Part shown: positions 10,896 to 23,200 of the stretch, in pieces
Layout of the letters: each line of letters begins with the position of its first letter
Position numbering within the stretch: position 1 is the first letter of the stretch
Origin: Globodera rostochiensis
Taxonomy: Eukaryota; Nematoda; Chromadorea; Rhabditida; Heteroderidae
Assembly (NCBI GenBank): GCA_018350325.1
Contig: JAEVLN010000020.1
Coordinates: 651,796 to 715,795, forward strand
Length of the DNA stretch: 64,000 nt
Direction of reading: 5' to 3'
Notes under the pieces: generated by a model
Database searches by the model: none
What the model saw: the letters and a program-made list of their open reading frames with translations, nothing else
What the model was told of the DNA's origin: nothing
Made by a program: the position numbers and the translations under genes

Positions 10896-13243
10896 TTAAC
10901 AACAACAATGTCCCTTCTTCTCTGGTTCGTCTAGGTCGACCTCGTCGGAAAGGCCGAAATATCTGATCAAACCAGGATGCAATCTAAAAGTGATCAACAT
11001 TCAAATTAAATAATATAATAAAATCACTTGAAATGCAAGGGGCGATCAGATGGCTGCAGTAAGATCTCCCCGTCCAGGTTCCACGCGCCCGAATCCTCCT
11101 GATCAGCTGATTTGTCAGTACCCTCCTCTGGTGGGACGATCAGTGCCTCCGGGGTGAACTTCCAACGGGACACACGGTAAACTTTGATGTCCGGATATTC
11201 ACTCCTGATAAAACGTGCTCCATACATTGCTACCTTTAATTAATTATATGATTTAAATATGATGAAAAAAAAAATTACCACACCTTTCTGATTATTTGCA
11301 TGTTGGTGAATCGGGAAACTTTTGGAATCAACGCCAAATCCATCGTGCCGTCATTGAGTCCGGTGTATGGGGCAAGGCCGTACGGAGTGAACGGAGAGAC
11401 GCACGGAATGACACAGCAAATAACGTGGGAAAAGTTTGCTTGCCAATGAAACGGAAAGCTGTCATCTGGTGGTGTTTTCCTTAAATAATAATTGTTTAAT
11501 TAATAAAAAAGCATTAATGAAGACCCCAAACAAATGTCGCAAGGGCCGATGCAGGGCGGAATGTTGGTGGGGTTGGACGGCCCCACACTTGTGCTTAGTG
11601 GGAGTTGAGATGGGCTCAGTGCGAAGGAAACGCGTCCAAAATATGTTGGGTTGCGAATGGACGTGCGTAGTGCAGAATACAAATATCGGACGGGGCCCAA
11701 ACAGCGGTAACGTTCGGAATCGCGTAACACATCTCCAAGCCTAAAGCAATAATTAATACTTTTTATGAAAAATTGAGCGTTTTACCAGCCACACGAAATT
11801 GCGTCGCCAGAAAACCGTGAAAGATTTCCATTCTCGTACACCGCACAAACATCAACCAAACGTTCGCTTCCGATAGCTGCATGAATTGCTGCAGTCGGAT
11901 AGTCGTTGATCCCATGCACCGATGAAACGATTGAATTTGCAGAGCCGGCCCCGATTATGCCCAGGCGAACTCGGGGCCTGTCCAACGATACTTCGGCGTT
12001 GTTGTAGTCTTTTCCGTGCTCGATTTGCGTTCTAAAATTGTTTATTTTATTGGTCTTCGAGAAAAAAAAGAAAAGAACCGAATGATGGCAGCTGATAATA
12101 TTTCGTTGAAAAGTCCGTCTCCGCCAACCGAAATAATGCCGTCAATGCCTTCCCATTGGGTAGCACTCAATTCTCGCACAGTTTCCAATGCGTGGTCGGC
12201 TCTATCCGTTTTGCACACTTCGTAAGTTACATTTGCCAATTTGAAGATCGGTTCGACCTAAAAAGACAAACCCAGCCATTTACTATATTATAATCTTTCG
12301 TTGTAAGTATTAAATGCGTTTCTACTAAAATGCCGAAATTGGAACTAGGTAGTGCAGTTTGTGTCCTATATTTTGCAAATTAAAAAAGCCATTTTTTCAT
12401 TGATTCCATATCATAAAAGTGTTTTCTAGGGGGTTTCTTGGGCGTAGAATCCGAATCTGACCTCTGTTTGAACGATCTCAAACCCCGGAACGAATTTGAA
12501 CATTTTTTTTTGTCAAAATTCAAAAATTTCCAAGAAGCTATTTTGGCCTCGAAAGCATTCAGCAAGCATGAATTCGGTCATTACTTGCCTTTTCAGTATT
12601 TTTTCTGAAGATTTTGAGGCCAAAAGAAACAAAAAGACCACCTCCTTTTTCCAAATAGAAGTTGCAATGCCTTTCCCACCGAACGGATTGATGAAGACGA
12701 GCAGGAATTTCGGCCGCTGTTTTTGAGCTGAAAACCCCCGATTTTCTTTGCTATAACATCGGAATCACCAGAAAGTGCATCTCCCAACAATGCAGCCCAT
12801 TGTTTCATGTCGACATTCGTTTGAAACTTAATGGCACACTCGCGAACCCGCCAGGTGTAGACATCCCGCCGATACGTGTAGTAAAGATAGAGGAAGTTGC
12901 TGGGTTCAGTAGCTATACTTTCAGCTGGAACACCGCCTCGCAATTTTATTTGTTGTGAACGAACGGCGATCACAAAATTGAGTGGCACCGAATTGTGCCG
13001 AATGGGCTTTGATTTTGGACTAAATTTCAAAATGATTTACTTCTTAATGACCAAAAAATCATACTCCAATAATGCGATGGCGAGCAAATTTTCCTCGAGC
13101 ACTATCCTTAAGGCAACAGAAATAATTCGCAAGCAAAGAATTTTTGAGTTTGAATGATACCTATGAAGCCTTAGCCCATTCCCGTTGAAGTTCACCATTG
13201 TGGTAATCTGCGAATTAACAACTTCGTCGTTTATAAGTGCCAT
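10896..13243 (-). CDS. ceramide kinase (DAGK catalytic domain lipid kinase)
   Basis: Lipid kinase that phosphorylates ceramide to ceramide-1-phosphate at membranes. Starts at 13243 (MALINDEVV). The N-terminal exons encode a beta-rich, PH-like segment (NFLYLYYTY, VYTWRVRECAIKF, WAALLGDAL), as in CERK. The catalytic domain begins with FLLVFINPFGGKG (about 12715-12675) and continues after an intron with VCKTDRADHA and SVGGDGLFNE (12220-12060), the nucleotide-binding GGDG motif. Next come LGIIGAGSANSI, RYLYSALRT, APYTGLNDGTMDLALIPK (about 11385-11310) and a C-terminal exon ending EKKGHCCC, where the Cys run could be lipidated (inference). The intron between 12640 and 12260 carries a copy of the dispersed GTAGAATCCGAATCTGA repeat. 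Some N-terminal splice junctions (13040-13020) could not be fixed. CERK is preferred over sphingosine kinase because of the FINPFGGKG and RADHA context. Confidence 0.85.
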
Positions 13244-14091
13244 GCTATCCGTTTATCTAAAGATTAATTGGGGACTAGACTCGCGAACCCGAATTCGAAC
13301 GGTTAGTCGAAAAATCAATACCAATAAATTTTCAATCCAAATATTAAATTTGTATGGAAGATATTCGAACGTGTTGGTAATAATAAATCTTTGGCGTTCT
13401 GTGAAAAAACTTCAAATTTTAGAAAATTATTTGTAAATGTGCAGATTTTCCTGATTTTTGGACAGAAATTTACCACTTTTTCAGCAAATAAGCTGAAAAA
13501 ATTGTTCTGAAAAATCACCACAAAAATTGGTGTTTTCAAAATCTGCAAACCCTACCAAATTTAGAATGGAATATGCTGTTGCCTCTAGAAGAATATACGT
13601 ATGCAAAAACCACGAAATACAACCGTTAAGCTGAGATTTAAGGCCTCAAATTTTCAGCTTATTCTGTTTTTCGTGTACCTTCGTAATGTCAGGCTTATTG
13701 ATTGATTGACCGCATATCCATCCCATTGTTTTTAAATATAAGCCTACTCAATATTATGAATAGATCCCTTTTCTGAAGATACGTCATATCTTTGTAGCTT
13801 TATCCGCCAGTGTACGTTTCATTTTCCTCTTTAATTATATCGCAGAAAAGAATAAATTAAACAATACAGAGATCACAAGTATAAATACTTATTTTTACAA
13901 AGAAAATTTAAAAGTGAGTTCCCATCAGATGTGAATGATGTAATTAGGGCATTTTCACAATGTCGTTCATTTAGAAACAGAAATATTTAGTATTTGCATT
14001 TCATTATGAAACAAATAAATGTTTTCGAAGAGTTCTAACTCTAATTATTAGCATGGTATTCTATCTGGGGAAGATCTTTCGGGGTAACCTT
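13244..14091. other. AT-rich spacer
   Basis: Between the ceramide kinase start and the Kelch protein stop. Strongly AT-rich with short frames only. The plus open frame 13185-13436 is AT-rich and unlike any family known to me. Presumably 5' flank of the ceramide kinase gene and 3' UTR of the Kelch gene. Confidence 0.4.
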
Positions 14092-17000
14092 TCATTCCTG
14101 ATGACTTGAAGATGAATTGGCCATCGCCACATCGGCCGCCACTTCCAAGCCCAGTGGCTCTGAATACGAACCGTCTCCTCTTTTCTCCAACGGTCGCTCT
14201 CGAACAGAATGTTCAGTTATTGGGCGTTTGAGTTTGTTAAGCGACCGTGGTAATAGGGGCACAACAACACATCCGACTCCCTTCAAGTAAACGGTTAAGC
14301 CAACAACTTTTTCTTCATTATTTATTACCCCCTCGTGGATTCTCATCGGCGCCGACTTTTCCCATCGATTTTGTGTCGGATGGTAAACTTCCACGGAGCT
14401 CAAATTGTTCTAGAATTTGATTTCGGTAAATAATCGGTGGAAACAATGAATTTTGCTCAATTCCCCACCTCTCCATCATATCCACCAACCGCGTAGAGCA
14501 AATCCCCGTTGGTCACCAAAGAAACTCGGGCTCTGCTCACACTCATCGGCGCTATGTACACCCATTGGTTCTGAGAATATGGAAAGTGTCAACAGCAACA
14601 AAAAAGCTATGAAATGAGGTCATTTCTGGACGGGCAGCTCGAATACGCCCTCTGTTCATGTCCAGTGATCCATACCAATTCAATAAACAATTTCCCACCG
14701 TGTCCGGGTCATACACTTCCGCGGTCGACACGAATTCTCCGTTGTAATAGCTTAAAATTGGCACAGTGATAGCGGTGTACTCACAAAGTCTCCTAACCCT
14801 CCGACGGCGTAAATTTTGTCTTGGAAAGTCGTTGCCGCCAATCGACCTAAAGGAATAAATAAATTGTTAATTAAAAGGGGCAGTCACATCTCGGTTGCTG
14901 CATTGGCGCAACTCTTTCCCACCGCTGAGAGATCGGATCGAATCTTTCGACAGTATTGAAGATCGAAACACCGTTATGTCCGCCAATCACTTAAACGAGA
15001 AAAACAAATTCGCAACAAAAAAAAACGATGGAAATCGGCAGAAAGAGAAAAGAATTAAATTGACCGTAAATTAGGCCCTTGGCGACGGCTGACGCGGCCG
15101 CGCAACGACTCGCGAGCATTGGGGGGCGTGCAAACCATTGCTTTTTTCTGACGTCGAAAGACTCGACGGAATCTCTGAAATCAAACAAAATTGAAAAAAA
15201 GAAATATATTAAACATTGTCAAATCGAAGTTAACATTTCAACTAACAATGCGTGGTTTCCGTCGTATCCGCCACAAACAAAAAGATGCTCTCCCAATGTA
15301 ATTGCGCACATCGCCGACCGTCGCTTTAGCATTGGAGAAAGCTGAAATGGGGGCAAAATAAAGGACGAATCGGCCAAAAAGCGCACCGTGTCCCATTGGT
15401 TAGTCCTCGTATCGAACATCTGAATTAAATTATAATTTTATGCATCAAAACATTTAAATACCTCGGCACATTTTAATCGTTCCGTGCCATTATAACCGCC
15501 GACCACATAAATTTTCCGGTCAAAAACGGCAATTCCAATTCTAAAACAAAAAAAAAACTTTCAAAACCATACCAGGACCAAGATAACGTGGGAAATTTCA
15601 AAATCTGACCACAATTTTTGTCTAAAGAAATTATCTCAAAAATTTCCTTGTCCTCTGAGAAAGCATTGACTTTCCCAAACTCCATTTTTTGGTGGACGGA
15701 TCGTAATATTCGACGGCGGACGGCGACTGTTGAAGCTGATTGATCCCTCCCATGGCGTAGATTCTGCCGGGCATGTCCGTACAGATGCGGACGGTTGTCT
15801 TGAATCTGGTGCTGAACTGGGACTGTCGTTCTGAAAAGGCGACCATTTATCTGACCAAAACATTCACTCATTCTCTTCTTAACGGACCGGGCACAAGATG
15901 GAAGTTCTTTGCCTCGTCGATCAGATCGCGGCATTCCATGGACGAATGGAACAACGGATGTTTTGACACCTCGTCGATGATGAACGCAGGCCGAAGAAAC
16001 GGCATTCGGACAGTCGCCAAAAGACTGAAAGTGGCATGCATTAACAGGATCTGAAAAAAAACCCTATAACCAATTCGTAAATTTAAAAATGTTTAAAAAA
16101 ATTCCCGATGCAGACACCTCCGACAGACCTCTTCAACGAAAACCAAGGCTAGATACAGCTCTGGTATCAAGTAAAAAAACCCGTACATTTTCTCCCACTC
16201 CAACCAAACAAACTTCGGAGCAAAAACGTGTCGGCTCGGCGCGTCGTATTCCAACCATCGGATGAGAGCCTCGAAGACACATTCTTCCGAGTCAACGTGT
16301 AAATGGTCCCAATTTAGGATTTGGACCAGTGTCTGGAAGTCCAACTGAACGAACTCCTCCGACTTGGACACCGACTCGAAAAAGCGTTGGATAAAGCAGT
16401 CGGTGCCGATCACAGCTGAAAGGTGCCAACGTTTTGGAATTCAGCCAAATGGACGAACCTTGGGGAGCATTGTAAAGCATAGCGAACTTTCGGATGGAAA
16501 AAACATTCTGTTCTGTGATTTGAGCCTTTAGCATATCCGAACAACGGCTGGAGAGCACGGAGAGTTGGAGGTAATCCTGGAATACATTTTATTGGAGACC
16601 AATTTTAGATAAATCACCGCCGCTTTAAGCAGTCGTTCCATATTAGCGGAAGTGAATTTTACGCGTCCTTAATTTATTAGGAAATTAAATTTGTCCATAG
16701 CAGCCCACCCGTGTAGACAAAATTCAGAATCGTCTCCATAATTTCAGCGTCAATGGCTTAATTTTTTTAAAATGAAATTGGGGAAAACCCGGATAGCTGC
16801 CCCCCCACTATTTAAAAAAATATATAATTTGTTTTTCAAAGTTGATAAAAAGGTGTTTCTAGGGGTTTTCGGGGGGCGTAGAATCCGATTCTGACATCCA
16901 TGAGCAATTCCGAACCCCGGACCCGAATTCGAACAATTTTTCAAAAATTCATATGTAAAAAAAAATTTGTGGCCTCAAAATCATTCAAATAGCACAAACT

Positions 17001-17464
17001 TACAACGAAAAGGCAAGTAATGATCGAAACTATTATGAAAAACCCCCCAAAATAAAAATTTGTTTAAAATAATCATAAACGAAATTAATTTTTAAAAAAC
17101 CACATAATTCGGGGCTCAGAGTTAAACCACACAATTCGGGGCTCAGAGTTAAAGAAATTCAGTGATTTTCACGTACAAATCGACCCCACTCACTGTTCAA
17201 GTGAACTGCATTGGAACGCGCCTCGACCATTTCTGACGTGAACATTTTCATAAAATATGGCACAGTTGCGGCCAAGACGACTTTGTGAGCCCTAAAAGTG
17301 CTGCCCTCCACCTCAATCTCAAAATCGCACATTTTGCCGGCCAAGCGCAATTCGTTGAAGTTCCCATACGAAGCAATTGCCAACTCCCGCGAACAGTCCA
17401 CCAAATTGACGTCCGCATCCTCCTGATCCTCAAAGGCGATAGAAATGTCAAGAACGGAACTCAT
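14092..17464 (-). CDS. BTB-BACK-Kelch protein (KLHL family, CUL3 adaptor)
   Basis: Predicted substrate adaptor of a cullin-3 ubiquitin ligase. ATG at 17464 (MSSVLDISI). Order of domains: BTB (GNFNELRLAGKMCDFEIEV, FRAHKVVLAATVPYF, MFTSEMVE, then ETILNFVYTG near 16740-16700); BACK (SSRCSDMLKAQI, NVFSIRKFAMLYN, DCFIQRFFESVSKSEEF, then HLHVDSEECVFEALIRWLEYD); and Kelch blades with GRIYAMGGINQ, DRKIYVVGGYNGTERL, EHLFVCGGYDG, GLIYG.. VIGGHNG, DKIYAVGGLGDF and LLYAVGGYDGE, each followed by a V-E-x-YDP/W strand (for example YYDPSTKKWSLG). Six blades make a complete propeller. The first intron (17150-16750) carries a dispersed GTAGAATCCGATTCTGA repeat and a duplicated CAATTCGGGGCTCAGAGTTAAA at about 17105-17155. 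Closest resemblance is to the KLHL8/KLHL20 class, but exact orthology is not claimed. Confidence 0.88.
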
Positions 17465-18340
17465 CTTTTCTGTCTCTTCAAAAAACTCGCAAATAACAAA
17501 AAGCATCAATATAGGGAAGGGAAAAAGACGAGATGTTATGGATCAAAAACTCAAGACCAAATTTTGCAGACATTCTTCCAGAATTCCCATTTTACTCTTT
17601 TTGTAAAATTTTTTGTTGGCATTTCGTTTGACCGGTATTTGAAAATGTTTTTTGTACGTAATCCTGTTTTGTTTTTTTGATCCCGATTTTTCCTTAAACT
17701 CCCGATCTTGCTCTGCTCACTCTATCTACAATAAAAATTTGTAAAAATCATCAGTTTTTTTGGCACAAGTTTTCTGGTTCGCCAAATCATTATCTCGCTT
17801 ACAAAGTTTCTTTTTATCACTAACTCATCAACCAAATGGACGGAGGACGACGATTCGTTCCCACAAATCAAACATTTCGACACCATTCGAAAGCTTGCAA
17901 TGTGTAGAAGCTTTCATACCTATCAGAATTCGCCCCGCCCCTCAACTTTTGAATTTATCTAATTTACAATTAGTGTTTGGCTACCTGGATCCGGAATTAC
18001 AACTAATTTGGTTCTTCCTATTCAGTGTTAAAATCAAATGAAAGTAATTGATGAGTCAGAGGAACCGATAACCAGCGCTCTGGAAACTGTTCTGCTCAAC
18101 TTGGGAAATCTTTCGGTGGATGCTGTGCAACCTTTAAAGAAATCAGAGAGGATAGAGCAGTCTTTTGGAAAGGATAAACTTGCAGAAATGCAGAGGAGAA
18201 GGTAACAGTGTGATGCCTTTTCTTAATATTTGGACTTTTCAAAAAACGGGTGCCCGTATCTGTATCTGTACCTCGGAAAGGCGGTCTGTATCTATAAAAG
18301 TACGGAAAAGTAGTACCTCGGAATGGGTAAAAAGACGATT
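17465..18340. repeat. repeat-rich spacer upstream of the Kelch gene
   Basis: AT-rich. Around 17820-17920 there is a degenerate half-copy of the foldback element described at 18340-18700 (ATTCGTTCC, AATCAAACATTT, CATTCGAAAGCTT). From about 18245 a second repeat begins, with GTATCTGTACCTCGGAA and GGCGGTCTGTATCTATAAAAGTAC. The second repeat recurs at 18700-18815 and in altered form at 29940-30240. No convincing gene. Confidence 0.5.
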
Positions 18341-18700
18341 CGTTCCTGGGCGATTCGTTCCCCCCCCCCCGATTCGTTCCCTTTTTTTGTTATAACTTCT
18401 TTCTAATCCAACCAAATCAAACATTTTTGATATCATTCGAAAGCTTACAACTAGTAGAAGCTTTCAAAAACTAAGCGATTAGCCAAATCTCAAAAGTTGT
18501 GGCCAGAAAACGCTTTTTTGTCATAACTTTTTGGAAACTGGGCCAATCGCTTAGCTTTTGCTTTTGAAAGCTTCTACCAATTGTAAGCTTTCGAATTATC
18601 AAAAATGTTTGATTTGGTTGGATTAGAAAGAAGTTATAACGAAGAAAGTCAAAAAAAGGGACGAATCGGGGGGGGGGGGCGAATCGGCACAAATCGTCCT
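18340..18700. repeat. foldback (large inverted repeat) element
   Basis: Two arms of roughly 130 bp in inverted orientation. The left arm (about 18345-18455) has GATTCGTTCC, a C tract, GTTATAACTTCTTTCTAATC, CAAATCAAACATTTTTGAT and CATTCGAAAGCTT. The right arm (about 18575-18695) has the reverse complements, ending in a G tract and GAATCGG. The central part has a further nested inversion (AGCGATTAGCC / GGCCAATCGCT). Half-copies lie at 17820-17920 and 40320-40500. This is a non-coding element resembling a foldback or MITE type; no transposase is present. Confidence 0.75.
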
Positions 18701-18815
18701 CCGTTTCTCGGAATGGCGGTCTGTATCTATAAAAGTACAGACTTCCGAGGCCTCTATGTACAGTACATACAGGGGAAGTACAGACTATACAGGTTCTTGG
18801 TTGGTTACTGATACG
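18700..18815. repeat. dispersed GTATCTATAAAAGTACAG repeat
   Basis: Short repeat with CGGAATGGCGGTCTGTATC and self-complementary GTACAGTACATACAGG and AAGTACAGACTATACAGG pieces. The same core occurs at 18245-18340 and, diverged, at 29940-30240 (CTCGGAATGGCGGTCTG). It flanks the foldback element on both sides here. Confidence 0.5.
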
Positions 18816-18879
18816 GACGCTTTTGTTTCAACCTGGTTTATAATACCTGAATATGATTTTTACTTTTAAGCGATGGTCA

Positions 18880-19593
18880 ATTATCAAAACTGCCGTTGCG
18901 TTACATTCCCTACAAAGTGCCGCGCAGACTTTTACTCGCTTTGCAACGCCACCGACTGATAGAACGACAGCGCAACAGTCAAAGTGCCGCTGTTCCGTTA
19001 TCTGATGGGAACTCTCTGCCGAATGCGCGCCTCGTCGGGTGCGACTTTGATGGACGTTCTCTTCCGTCTGTTTCCAATGGTTTGTGACAGGACCGTAACA
19101 AGCCACGGATTTTGGCAGAGGGAGTTATGTACGCAAACAGGGCCGCATTTAGGAAAAAGTTTCGGGGTGGGGGGAGTCCGATTTTTAGTGTTTAATTTGA
19201 ATTTTCGATCCTGTCCCAGGCTTTTGCAATTGGCCTATCTTAAATTCCGATCTCACTCTACCCCACTTCAGAAACGGGCAGACAAGCGATGATGGGGAAA
19301 GAAAGGTCTTCCCCCTCTCCTCCGTCCTTGGCCTTCACTTCCTATCGCATTGTTCCCCCGATGAGGCCACGACCCTGTTGGCTCCAGCACACCCAAACTC
19401 CCGCTGAGTGTCCAACGGCAGAAATGGGGTCGGCGAGTGAGAGTGACACAACGACGAGCACCGGAAGGGATGATGATGGACAGCAGCAGACCCGGGACTT
19501 TGGCTTGGCTGAACTGACAGACTACTTCCAACACTTTGTGTGCCTGTGCTCGCCTCGAATGTCGGACCAGGCGCAGAGTATGTACGCATGAGA
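18880..19593 (+). CDS. small OSER1-like protein (tentative)
   Basis: The last exon begins after a CACTTCAG acceptor near 19270, is open to a TGA after 19590, and ends with the block LAELTDYFQHF...PRMSDQAQSMYA. This follows the pattern of the conserved C terminus of the oxidative-stress-responsive serine-rich protein family (OSER1: acidic-L-x-x-Y, then P-x-x-MS-x-x-A-x-x-MY[TA] at the very end). The part before it is Ser/Thr/Asp-rich, as in that family. An upstream open exon around 18880-19090 (RYIPYKVPRRLLLALQRHR) may belong to the same gene; joining it is inference. The family is linked to oxidative stress response, but its molecular activity is not settled. Confidence 0.5.
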
Positions 19594-20264
19594 GGACTGT
19601 GTGGCATGGGATGACAGTGACTCAATATCTCTTTTTGTGTGTTTATTCTGATATTGTAAACGTTTAATATCAGTAAACTTGAATTCGGACGACAAATTAA
19701 GTTAGGTGGAAATTTTACATAATTTTTTAAATACGAAAAAAGGTAATTTTCGGTTTTGTGATCGTAAATTCAAATAAAAAAGGCAACAAAAGCGTAACTA
19801 GAACACAGTTTTCGAAATACAAAAATCCTTGAAACCCTTCGATTAAGGGTGGTTAGCCAAAAAAGTAGATTTATTGGGTGCATTTTTGAGTAAGGAAAAA
19901 GATTTTCTTCAAAACTTCTTGATAAAAAAATTCAAAATCGTTAAAACGACGAAGTCTCCGACTAAAAATGTTTTTTCGTGCTTAAACCTCGATAAAACAG
20001 CTGCAGAAAAAAAAAATTAAAAATCCTCGCCCTAATTATTAGTTGGTATGTCAACAATGCCCATTCATTCACAAATACGATATTTAACTTAAGGCTATGC
20101 ATCTACCGTTTATTCTGCTATTTTTAGCGACCTTTCGCAATCCAAATATAATGGTACACAAAAAGGGTTTATTAAAAGGAGAGCGTGAATTATGGAAATT
20201 AAATTTATGTGGGACAATGGTAAAAATGGGAAAGGTGAAAGGGGGGGGGGGGGGAGGTTGGCAA
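19594..20264. other. AT-rich spacer with a poly-G tract
   Basis: Between the OSER1-like gene and the LIMPETin stop. Mostly AT-rich with no protein-like frame. A 14-base G run lies at about 20241-20254, just beyond the LIMPETin stop codon in its 3' flank. Confidence 0.4.
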
Positions 20265-23200
20265 TTAGCTGTTTGCTGCCATAAGTCTCGCTTTAGCACA
20301 TTCTGCACAGAGAATATCCGCCCCATCTGTGATAAATCCTTTGCCCACCAAACTGACGGTGCATTGACTGCACAAGAAACTAAAAGTTAAAATACTTTGG
20401 ACAAAACAGAATAAACGCCTTCAGAGGCTGCTGAGCATGTGGGATTGCTCAAAACCACTGAATATTTTGTTCTTCGGCCGGCCCCGAAGGCTTTCTGGCT
20501 TAATGTGATTTTTCGTACCAATCATTGTGCCAATGCCGATCCTCGAACGAGATGAACTTCGCCCCGCCAATGCCTAAAACAGACAAAAATACGCTATTAG
20601 TCACCTTTTTCAACGGCAACTCACCGGTGATTGGTTTGACGCAAGCGGAACATCGTTTGGCGAACAGCTCGCCGTAGCAATCCGCACAGTATGGCTTCTC
20701 ATCCTTGGAGGTAAACCGTTGGCCAGCCAGCGAACTATTGCAATTGGTGCAGCAAAAACACTCCCGATGCCACGGTTCGTTTTTGTAAGTGACTCCGCCA
20801 GTGCTTATCACCTGAGAATAACAATTCGATTTGACCCAAAAATTGCCGTTGGAATGTATAAAATGTTCTAAATTAATCTGAAGATCCTCACTTTAATTAT
20901 TTATCATCACATCGATAACCTCGGCATTACGCCCATTTCACCCCCCCCTTCCCCCACCTTCTTGCACTTGCAGCAGCGGGTGGCAAATTTCTCCTCGTAG
21001 CAGGGGGCACAGTACACCTCCTCGTTCTTTGGGATGAAACTCCGCGTGCCGATGGGCGTTTTGCAGAGGGCACAACAGAAGCATTTGTCGTGCCATTGCT
21101 TCCCTTTGTACTCCATCTTCTTCATTCCTGCACAAAAGAACAATTTAATGACGTTTACGGCACAATTTATGCTTACCCGCTTTAAATATTTCACCACATC
21201 CATCACATCGTATGGCAAATGCTTGGTCGTAACAATTGGAGCAAAAGATCCGTTCATTTTTGCTGCCAAACGGTTTGTCCACAAGTGAAATTTTGCACAT
21301 GGAACAGAGGAAACAATCTTCGTGCCAGTGCTTGTCTTTGTAGGACAAATCCTAGAAAAATAATTTGTTTCGCCATATTCTCGCAAAACGCCAAAAACAC
21401 TGTTCACTCGCGTTTTGTTCACTTTGGAATCGATGCCGATGTGCTTCTGACATTCGTCGCACACATTCGCGAATATTTCCTCGTAACATTTGATGCAATA
21501 GGGGTGGTCATCTCGCAAAATGTAACGTTGGCCCGTCAATTGGCTATCGCATTGCCAACAACAGAAGTGGTCACTGTGCCAGTCCTTGTTCATCGCTTTT
21601 GTGTATTCACCGGCAAAAATCAACTGAATGACAAAACCATTAACACAATTTAAAACAAAAACTCGACTAAAGATGGAACTGACAATGAGACCAAAATGAC
21701 AGGAGAGAGTAAGACAATAACTAATTTTCGAGTAAAGACGGGGGGAGGACGAACGAAATAGGAGGACTCAACTGCCCTTCGGAAAGGGGTCCCCGGGCAG
21801 CACACAGCCCGACAAGCAGAACTTGTGGGCACATTGGAAGAAGAAATCCCGTGGGGAAAATCGCTCATTTCTCTTAGAGAAGTCTTTTCTTTCGCTCGCC
21901 AATATCCAATTTTTCCGCCGACTGCCGGACGAATGGGGCGGGGGGGGGGGGGGGGGGGGGGGGGGGGAACGGCACAGAAGAGGCGACCGACAAATTGGAG
22001 CCAAAAATAAAGAATTGGACGCACTGACAAATAATGTGCACACAAATCCGTCCAAATGTGTAATTAAAGAAGCATTTCGACAATTAAAATGCTTCCCACC
22101 CGTTCCCATTTCTGAGTGAAAAGTTACTGTTCCTAAATTTATATCAAACAGTTTTTCTAATTATGTTTAATAATAAAATAGCAGGGATTGAATTGTTTGT
22201 TTCTATGAATTTAAAAACAGATGGCGAATTTTGCTTTAAAGGCTTTCCTTAGATGAAACATTTAAAAAGGAATGACAGCGAAAGGCCACATTAGGGCTGA
22301 TTGAACAAATGGCCAAAAAGGGATGGCCTGCAAAAGGGACGGGAACGCTGTGAGTCAATTCCCATAAGGATTCTAACATCATTCTAAAAACAAATTAAAT
22401 TATCGAGGTTTCCATCAAGTGATTACATGTCACAAAAACAAAATGAAAAATTCAGGAGTTTTGCTACATCAAAACTCTGATTTAGGGTATTATTCCCGGA
22501 AAAGAATTAATAATATTCATGAAGAAGTGTCAGAACCGAAAAGTGTAATCATTGGAACCGAATAAAGACGAATTGCGTTGTAGGGGAAGGTTTAAATGTG
22601 TGAAAGGAGGGAATTGATCGGATCAATGGCGAAAAACGGATCAGAAAGGGTGATGGAGAGGGGTGAAAGGCGAAGTCGTGGATTTGAGAAGAACCTGATG
22701 ATGAGACACCGGTGGGGTGAGGGAGGGGGCTGGTGGAGGAAGAGCTTCTGTTGGTTGGAAGGCGGATGGGGGGGGGAGACTTGGGAGGTTGAGGGCGTGG
22801 GGAAGGAGGTGTGGGACAGAACATGATTAATCGTTGCAACACAACCACCGGAGATCGATGGATATTAGTCCTCCCGATTGGCCCTATAATTGGCCAGTCA
22901 AAAGTGGAATGGAATCAAATGCTTTTCCACAACCAAATACTGAACAAATTTGGGCTCTTATTATTTTTTGCCAAAATAGAAACGAAACCACTTTCGGAAA
23001 AAAATCCAAATTAAACTATAAAGAAGTTTAGAGTGGGTTTACGTAGGGAGAACAATAGACAGAATGCCAAGCGTAACGCCAATATTAAAACAGAGGATTG
23101 AGCATGGGGACTTTAAAGATGTACTGGAGTGGTCCCCTCGAGGCAGTTGTTCCTCACTCCCCAATTCTTTGTCTTAAGTCAGTGGTGGTAAAATGAGGGT

